Assembly (NCBI GenBank): GCA_001799045.1
Contig: MGRY01000035.1
Coordinates: 283-6,602, forward strand
Reading direction: 5' to 3'
Length of the DNA: 6,320 nt
From: Deltaproteobacteria bacterium RIFCSPLOWO2_02_56_12
GTDB lineage: Bacteria > Desulfobacterota > Binatia > UBA9968
This document shows positions 1-4,523 of the stretch, in pieces. How positions within the stretch are numbered: the first letter of the stretch is position 1; the number at the start of each line of letters is the position of its first letter. The notes beneath the pieces are model-generated. The model worked only from the letters and a program-made list of their open reading frames with translations. It had not been told where the DNA came from and did no database searches. Made by a program: the position numbers and the translations under genes.

Positions 1-1
1 C

Positions 2-142
2 TTCTTCGTGCGCCAGTTCGGCAGGCTGCGCGACGTTGCCGAAGGACCGGACGGAAAGATTTATCTTCTCACGAGCAACCGCGACGGCCGTGGCCGGCCC
101 GCCCAAGACGACGACCGAGTGCTACGACTGGTTTTCAAATAA
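2..142 (+). CDS. PQQ-dependent sugar dehydrogenase-like protein, C-terminal end (partial)
   Basis: Only the last 46 codons and a TAA stop are present; the gene enters from the left edge. The reading frame gives FFVRQFGRLRDVAEGPDG, then KIYLLTSNRDGRGRP, and ends in DDRVLRLVFK. The pattern R-x-R-D-V-x-x-GPDG-x-(I/L)Y-x-LT, followed by NRDGRG and DDR-(I/V)-LRL, is typical of the last blade of the glucose/sorbosone dehydrogenase family, which are soluble PQQ-dependent aldose dehydrogenases. Known members oxidise sugars in the periplasm using PQQ and calcium. The catalytic and cofactor residues and any signal peptide lie outside the window, so activity cannot be judged. The fragment has no evident functional link to the downstream genes. 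No hairpin with a T-run follows the stop. Confidence 0.8.
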   Translation, partial: FFVRQFGRLRDVAEGPDGKIYLLTSNRDGRGRPAQDDDRVLRLVFK

Positions 143-154
143 CTATCAAGCGGG

Positions 155-209
155 TTGACTCATAACTTGACTTACACTTGACTGATAACTTGACTCACAC
201 TTGACTTAT
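155..209 (+). repeat. Imperfect 23-bp tandem repeat with five TTGACT hexamers
   Basis: TTGACT occurs at 155-160, 167-172, 178-183, 190-195 and 201-206, with start-to-start steps of 12, 11, 12 and 11 bp. This makes a 23-bp unit present at 155-177 and 178-200, identical at 21 of 23 positions (differences at unit positions 7 and 19). A third, truncated copy starts at 201 and matches over about nine bases. Each unit is itself a near-duplication: TTGACTCATAAC followed by TTGACTTACAC. The array ends 14 bp before the fic start codon and does not overlap a recognised coding region. Spacing near one helical turn would place all hexamers roughly on one face of the DNA, as in an operator or iteron. A plain minisatellite is the alternative. 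Confidence 0.85.
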
Positions 210-218
210 TTGTAAGCT
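190..218 (+). promoter_or_regulatory. Candidate promoter for fic
   Basis: TTGACT at 190-195 matches five of six bases of the sigma-70 -35 consensus and lies 17 bp upstream of TAAGCT at 213-218, which matches only three of six bases of the -10 consensus. Transcription from it would begin close to the ATG at 224, giving a leaderless or nearly leaderless message. This agrees with the lack of a clear Shine-Dalgarno sequence before that ATG. The -35 hexamer is one of the repeated TTGACT copies, so a repressor binding the array would block it. The poor -10 makes this a tentative call. Confidence 0.25.
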
Positions 219-223
219 GGGTC

Positions 224-1228
224 ATGGCTTATCAGCCCAGCTTTACCGTTACATCGCATCTCCTTAGCACCATTGAGAACATCGCTGTCCTTCGAGAAAA
301 AATACTATCAGCGACGATCCAGGTACCTTGGATTCTCACGCTTCAGAGGGAGGCGCGAGCCCGGAATACGCATGGTTCTACCGCTATTGAGGGTAATCCC
401 CTAACCCTGGAGCAAGTCCAGGCGCTGGAAGAGGGAAAACCATTATCGGCAGTGACAGACCGTTCTCGGTGGGAGGTTCTCAATTACTTTGCTGGGCTTC
501 GCTTTATAGAAAAGCGAGTAAATAAGAAGCCCATCACACATGAGGATATATTGAAGCTCCACGCGATCATCGGAGGCATGGTGATGGATCAGGGTAAGGC
601 CGGGCGGTATCGAGACATCCGAGTGAGGGTGGGTCGTTATCTCCCCCCGCCTCCAGAACAGGTCTCCGGCCTCATGTCGGAATTGCTGGGTTGGTGGAAC
701 GAAGAGGCCTCTAAATGGTCTCCAGTCGTTACCTCTGTCATCATCCACTATCGGTTTGAGGAAATTCATCCCTTTGCAGATGGCAACGGACGCACGGGGC
801 GTACGCTGGCCCTATGGGAGCTTTATCGACGGGGGTTTGACACACATTACATTTTCTCTGTCGATGAGTTCTATTGGGAGGATCGCCCGCGCTATTATGA
901 GGCCCTGGATGCGGTGAGAAAACAGGCAGGAGAACTGACTGGTTGGCTCGAATACACGGCGGAAGGTCTTCGGCTGACGCTTGAAAAAGTATGGTCACGA
1001 GTTCAGCGGCTTACGGCAGAAACCGGGTCAAGGAGGATGGTCCTGCGTCCAAAACAGGAGAAGTTGCTTGATATGCTCAGGGATCATTCGAGCCTCACGC
1101 CGCGACAAATATGGGAGGGGCTTGGCGTATCGAAGCAAGGTGCTATGGATCTTCTGAATCCCCTGATGGAAGCAGGACTAGTCCGCCGGATCGGGACTAG
1201 AAAGTCAGGTCGATATATCCTAGCCTAG
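224..1228 (+). CDS. Fic family protein (class II, with C-terminal winged helix)
   Basis: Fic enzymes usually transfer AMP from ATP to a hydroxyl side chain of a target protein, and many also remove it. The 334-residue protein carries the complete catalytic motif at H182-R193 (HPFADGNGRTGR): H182 is the general base, D186 the metal ligand, and R190 and R193 the phosphate-binding residues. S52-T-A-I-E56-G57 near the N-terminus matches the (S/T)xxxE(G/N) inhibitory helix, whose Glu blocks the ATP gamma-phosphate site; this placement defines class II. A proline-rich loop (141-144) precedes the Fic core, and residues about 272-332 form a winged helix (LTPRQIWEGLGVSKQGAM, then LVRRIGTRKSGRYIL). The overall plan resembles Shewanella SoFic. 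ATG at 224 is the only usable start, since an in-frame TGA lies at 191 with no start codon between. No strong ribosome site precedes it. The target is unknown. The gene appears intact, and its base composition looks AT-richer than the downstream operon. Confidence 0.95.
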   Translation: MAYQPSFTVTSHLLSTIENIAVLREKILSATIQVPWILTLQREARARNTHGSTAIEGNPLTLEQVQALEEGKPLSAVTDRSRWEVLNYFAGLRFIEKRVNKKPITHEDILKLHAIIGGMVMDQGKAGRYRDIRVRVGRYLPPPPEQVSGLMSELLGWWNEEASKWSPVVTSVIIHYRFEEIHPFADGNGRTGRTLALWELYRRGFDTHYIFSVDEFYWEDRPRYYEALDAVRKQAGELTGWLEYTAEGLRLTLEKVWSRVQRLTAETGSRRMVLRPKQEKLLDMLRDHSSLTPRQIWEGLGVSKQGAMDLLNPLMEAGLVRRIGTRKSGRYILA

Positions 1229-1253
1229 ACAGAGACAAACTTAGGTTAGAGAA

Positions 1254-1772
1254 GTGATTCGTCCGTGTAAAGCAACGGAGTTTGAGAAGATATGTGAGAT
1301 CATCAACGATGGGGCCGGAGCCTACAAAGGGATCATTCCCGCCGACTGTTGGAAAGAGCCCTACATGTCAAGGGAAGAGCTTCAGCACGAGATGCATGAA
1401 GGAGTTGTATTCTGGGGCTATTACGACCGGGGAGAATTGATCGGCGTCATGGGGGTTCAAAACGTTCAGGATGTCACCCTTATCCGGCACGCCTATGTTC
1501 GGACGGCTAAGCGTAACCAGGGTATAGGCGGGAAACTTCTCTCCCGCCTCCGGCAGAAAGCGACGGGACCGGTTCTCATTGGGACCTGGTCAGATGCCGT
1601 TTGGGCCATTCGCTTTTACGAGAGGCATGGCTTTAGAACAGTCTCCTCAGAGAAAAAGGATCAATTGCTGAAGAAATACTGGTCAGTGCCAAAGAGACAG
1701 ATCGAAACCTCGGTGGTTCTGGCGGACAACGCCTGGTTCCGGAGCGCTCAACGTGCGGGAGGTGGCGCCTGA
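1254..1772 (+). CDS. GNAT family N-acetyltransferase
   Basis: The protein has 172 residues with the GNAT fold order: an N-terminal strand (MIRPCKATEF) and helix, central strands (VVFWGYYDRGELIGVMGVQ), motif A at residues 82-97 (V-R-T-A-K-R87-N-Q-G90-I-G92-G-K-L-L), then motif B near FYERHGF (121-127). R87-N-Q-G90-I-G92 fits the acetyl-CoA pyrophosphate loop R/Q-x-x-G-x-G/A. The ending around KYWSVPKRQIETSVVLAD is one I associate with a common uncharacterised bacterial GNAT group, so the protein looks full length with a short extension. The acceptor substrate cannot be predicted. The start is GTG, with AGGTTAGAGA just upstream (AGG 8 bases before GTG) as a moderate ribosome site. It follows fic by 25 bp without a terminator, so co-transcription is likely. 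Confidence 0.92.
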   Translation: MIRPCKATEFEKICEIINDGAGAYKGIIPADCWKEPYMSREELQHEMHEGVVFWGYYDRGELIGVMGVQNVQDVTLIRHAYVRTAKRNQGIGGKLLSRLRQKATGPVLIGTWSDAVWAIRFYERHGFRTVSSEKKDQLLKKYWSVPKRQIETSVVLADNAWFRSAQRAGGGA

Positions 1773-1788
1773 GCAGGTGGGGTATCCC

Positions 1789-1817
1789 TTACTCTCGCCT
1801 TCGATTGGCGCTAAAAT
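1789..1817 (+). promoter_or_regulatory. Weak candidate promoter for the DUF58 operon
   Basis: The 70-bp gap between the acetyltransferase and the DUF58 gene holds TAAAAT at 1812-1817, five of six matches to a sigma-70 -10. Seventeen bases upstream is TTACTC (1789-1794), which shares only its first two bases with the -35 consensus. The position would give a short leader of about 20 bases before the ATG at 1843, including GAAGAG at 1828-1833 as a weak ribosome site. No terminator-like hairpin separates the genes, so read-through from fic and GNAT is equally possible. Confidence 0.2.
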
Positions 1818-1842
1818 AGACGCGCTTGAAGAGCCGTGATCT

Positions 1843-2736
1843 ATGCTCCCAGCCCCTTTTACCCCCGACTTTCTTAATCGTTTAGAGGCCTTGAGGCTCA
1901 GAACGCGCAGGGAGTTTCTCGGCAGCCGGCCGGGGAGCTACTCTTCGCCGCGCCGGGGGACCAGTCTCGAGTTCGCCGATTACCGCAGGTACTCTCCAGG
2001 CGATGATATCCGCTACATCGACTGGGGAATCTTTGCCCGCAGCGACCGTCTTTATGTGAAACTATTCCGTGAAGAGGTGGATCTCTTCGTCTATCTATTT
2101 GTCGATGCCAGCGGCTCCATGGCCTTCCCTTCGCTGAAAGAGAAATTCTCTCCGGCCTGTCATGTCGGCCTCGCCCTTGCCTATGTGGTCTTGGCCAACC
2201 ATGACCATGTCAAACTCCATCTATTGCAGGGATCTGCCGCTTTATCGGCCTCACCTTTTTACCGCAGGCGCCACAAAATCATGGACTGCATCAATTTTTT
2301 CTCTTCGGCTGTTCCTGGGGGGGTGCTGGAGATGGCGCCGGTTCTGGGAGAGCACCTTAAGCGGATCCGCCGCCCCGGCAAGGCGATTCTTGTCTCCGAT
2401 TTCCTCATGCCTTTGTCTTCTTGCCAGCAGGGATTGAATCTGCTGCGCGCGTTGAACCTTGATATCTCTGTGATCCAGGTCTTAAGTCGGCAGGAGATCG
2501 ACCCGCCCTTTCCCAGCGGGGGGCTGTCGTTGGTGGACAGCGAGAGCCAGGCGGAACTGAGGCTCCGGTGGAGCGGGGATCTCCAGCGGGAATATCGGGA
2601 GATGTTGGAGCGCCACAACCTCCAGCTTAAGAGTTTCTGCCATCAGGCCGGAATCCATTATTCTCTGTTTGTGGCGGGGGAGGAGCTGAGTAAATTTATC
2701 CTGGAAACCCTTCCCTCGGTCGGTCTTTTTAAGTAG
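1843..2736 (+). CDS. DUF58 domain-containing protein
   Basis: The family signature is present at residues 39-61: GTSLEFADYR, then RYSPGDDIRYIDW, fitting G-x(5)-R/D-x-Y-x-x-GD-x-x-R-x-IDW. It is followed by a VWA-like fold beginning VYLFVDASGSM, with the MIDAS-type metal motif D88-x-S90-x-S92, and a later strand ILVSDF (D186). At 297 residues it is a usual length for the compact DUF58 type. There is no signal peptide or membrane helix, so it is probably cytoplasmic, and it has cysteines at 106, 149, 194 and 266, unlike its two operon partners. In related neighbourhoods DUF58 is encoded next to a MoxR AAA+ ATPase and membrane VWA proteins and is thought to act with them in protein or complex maturation; its biochemical role is not established. 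GAAGAG lies 9 bases before the ATG. The next gene starts 5 bp after its stop. Confidence 0.93.
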   Translation: MLPAPFTPDFLNRLEALRLRTRREFLGSRPGSYSSPRRGTSLEFADYRRYSPGDDIRYIDWGIFARSDRLYVKLFREEVDLFVYLFVDASGSMAFPSLKEKFSPACHVGLALAYVVLANHDHVKLHLLQGSAALSASPFYRRRHKIMDCINFFSSAVPGGVLEMAPVLGEHLKRIRRPGKAILVSDFLMPLSSCQQGLNLLRALNLDISVIQVLSRQEIDPPFPSGGLSLVDSESQAELRLRWSGDLQREYREMLERHNLQLKSFCHQAGIHYSLFVAGEELSKFILETLPSVGLFK

Positions 2737-2741
2737 TCCGT

Positions 2742-4523
2742 ATGGAGTTTCTAAATCCGGCAGCCCTCTACGCCTTTTTCCTTCTGCCTCTCCTGCTGAT
2801 CCCTTATCTTATTAAGAGGAGGCCGCGGCGGCTGGTTTTTTCCAGCCTGCTCCTCCTGCGAGATCTTTCCACCGCCGCTTTAGGGCGCCCGTGGGGAAAG
2901 CTCTATCTTCCGCCGATTTTTTTTCTTCAGCTCCTTCTCCTTGTGCTTTTGATCTTAGCCCTGGCAGAGCCGGTCCTCTCTGTGCGGCCACTGAAGGTAG
3001 CCGTCATCCTCGACAACTCTGCGAGCATGCAGGCGCTTGAAGGAGAAAAGAGTCGTTTTGAACTGGCCCGGGAGCAGGCGCGCGATCTACTGGGCGGTTT
3101 TTCGCCCAAAGCTCAGGTCGATCTCTATCTCACCGTTCCGAGAGTGGAACGGGTAGGGAGAGAGGCGCTGGCGCCCGGGGAGGCATCCGCTCTCATCGGT
3201 ACGCTTAGACCCTATGACTTGGGTGAGCCTCCGGACTCTTACGGGGAAGAGCTCACCGGGCTGGCAAAGGAGATGAGCTATGAGCGCATCTTTTTACTTA
3301 CCGATCATCCGGTGCGCGGCCAGGATGGAGTCATTCGGGCCCTCTCTATGGGCCGATCTAAAGAAAATCTTGCCATCACTTCATTCCAAATTACCCGTCC
3401 CTCATTTGCCTCAACTCAGTTGGAAGCCAGAGTCGAGGTTACGAGCTTCTCCTCAAAGGAAGAGAGGGTGAAGCTATTGCTGAAAGGGGGCGGGAAGATT
3501 CTCTCCGCCCGAACTGAGACCGTAGCCCCACGAAAGAGCGTTGCATCGTCCTTCGAGGGTTTCCCTCTCTACCCCGCCTATGAGGCAGAGATCGAGGTAA
3601 AGGATGCCTTAGCGCTCGATAATCACCGCGTCGCCATTCCGCCTGCGTCCCGGGGATTGGAGATCCTTGGGATTTCTCCCCGGCCGGAATCACTTGACAG
3701 TCTCCGCTCCATTCCAGGTCTGAACCTGAAAATGATCCCACCCGGGGCCTATGAGAAGAGCAGGAGCAGGGGACATTCGGTAGAGATATTTCATTTTTCC
3801 GCTCCAGCTATCCTGCCCCAAAAACATGCCCTCTTTGTGCTTCCGCCAAAGGACAATCCCCTGGTCGCCGTAGGAGGCGCCCTGTCTCGACCTCTCATAT
3901 CAGGCTGGCGCGAACCCCATCCGCTGACGCGCTACATCAACTTCGCTCTTTTTCGCCCGTCCTATGCCCGGTCCTTAAAAGCGCTCTCCTTTGGGGACAC
4001 TGTTATCCAGAGCCCCGAGGGGGCTATAGCCATCGGGCTGGAGCAACAGGGTTTTCGCTATCTGGTTCTTGGATTTGATCCTTTCCCGTATCTCGGACGT
4101 GAGAATCTCCCGATATCGATCTTTACTTTAAACCTCCTGGATTGGTTTTACGAAGGGCCGGATGGATCAAGCACCGGCACGGGCGAGCCGCTTCGTCTGC
4201 GGGCGCCAACTAAGGGTGGTATCCTGGTGACTCCCAAGCGGGAGAAGTTCCCGCTTGACCAGGAGCAAGAGTCCTTTTCCCTTACCTTTTTCCAGGGAAT
4301 CTATGAAGTGAATCGAGGCGAGGAGAAGGAGGTCCTGGCGGTAAATCTGCAGGATGCGAGGGAATCCGATCTCACCAACCCCGCACCCATCCAGCTCAGA
4401 GAGGAACCTGCCGCGTCAGGCAGCCGCTCGTTCTTTTTCACCCTTTGGCCCTATCTCCTCTTGCTCTCGATCTTGCTTCTCTTTGTGGAGTGGTATTTTA
4501 ACCCGCCGGCCACTCAGTCATGA
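2742..4523 (+). CDS. BatA-type VWA domain membrane protein
   Basis: The 593-residue protein opens with the BatA N-terminal signature (EFLNPAALYAFFLLPLLLIPYLIKRRPRR). Helix 1 spans about residues 7-23, followed by a basic cytoplasmic loop (KRRPRR, 25-30). Helix 2 spans about 56-76, and a VWA domain starts at VAVILDNSASM with intact D91-x-S93-x-S95 and a later LLTD (D188). The usual MIDAS threonine is not obvious; the expected place reads RPYDLGEPP. The middle and C-terminal parts (about 205-550) look like extracytoplasmic beta-rich domains, including the family segment GWREPHPLTRYINF and LVLGFDPFPY. A last helix lies at 564-586. The positive-inside rule puts the VWA domain outside the cytoplasm, and the protein has no cysteine. 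It probably presents a protein-interaction surface in the periplasm. It starts 5 bp after the DUF58 gene with no strong ribosome site and overlaps the next gene by four bases, so translational coupling is likely. Confidence 0.93.
   Translation: MEFLNPAALYAFFLLPLLLIPYLIKRRPRRLVFSSLLLLRDLSTAALGRPWGKLYLPPIFFLQLLLLVLLILALAEPVLSVRPLKVAVILDNSASMQALEGEKSRFELAREQARDLLGGFSPKAQVDLYLTVPRVERVGREALAPGEASALIGTLRPYDLGEPPDSYGEELTGLAKEMSYERIFLLTDHPVRGQDGVIRALSMGRSKENLAITSFQITRPSFASTQLEARVEVTSFSSKEERVKLLLKGGGKILSARTETVAPRKSVASSFEGFPLYPAYEAEIEVKDALALDNHRVAIPPASRGLEILGISPRPESLDSLRSIPGLNLKMIPPGAYEKSRSRGHSVEIFHFSAPAILPQKHALFVLPPKDNPLVAVGGALSRPLISGWREPHPLTRYINFALFRPSYARSLKALSFGDTVIQSPEGAIAIGLEQQGFRYLVLGFDPFPYLGRENLPISIFTLNLLDWFYEGPDGSSTGTGEPLRLRAPTKGGILVTPKREKFPLDQEQESFSLTFFQGIYEVNRGEEKEVLAVNLQDARESDLTNPAPIQLREEPAASGSRSFFFTLWPYLLLLSILLLFVEWYFNPPATQS
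4520..4523 (+). other. ATGA stop/start overlap between the two membrane VWA genes
   Basis: The TGA stop of the BatA-type gene (4521-4523) shares bases with the ATG of the next gene (4520-4522). No purine-rich ribosome site stands out in the preceding 15 bases, so initiation probably depends on ribosomes ending the upstream gene. This would favour balanced production of the two membrane proteins. Confidence 0.9.

Noticed and set aside
155..209. CRISPR array or replication iterons as explanation for the repeats
   Set aside because: The units are contiguous with no unique spacers, so this is not CRISPR. No replication initiator gene or AT-rich unwinding region is nearby, so an origin is not supported.
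443..998. Two overlapping - strand open frames (443-769 and 741-998)
   Set aside because: Both are antisense to the Fic catalytic core, including the HPFADGNGR motif region, and their translations show no domain.
1229..1253. Terminator between fic and the acetyltransferase
   Set aside because: The 25-bp gap has no inverted repeat and no T-run.
224..1772. Classical Fic/Doc toxin-antitoxin locus
   Set aside because: The inhibitory motif is inside the Fic protein itself (class II), and no small antitoxin gene is adjacent; the neighbour is a GNAT enzyme of ordinary size.
2259..2618. A 119-codon - strand open frame and a + strand frame at 2162-2437
   Set aside because: Both are shifted readings of the DUF58 gene. 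They lack ribosome sites and recognisable protein features.
2917..2924. Run of eight T, considered as a terminator tail
   Set aside because: It falls inside the second membrane helix of the BatA-type protein, encoding Ile-Phe-Phe-Leu, and no GC-rich hairpin immediately precedes it.
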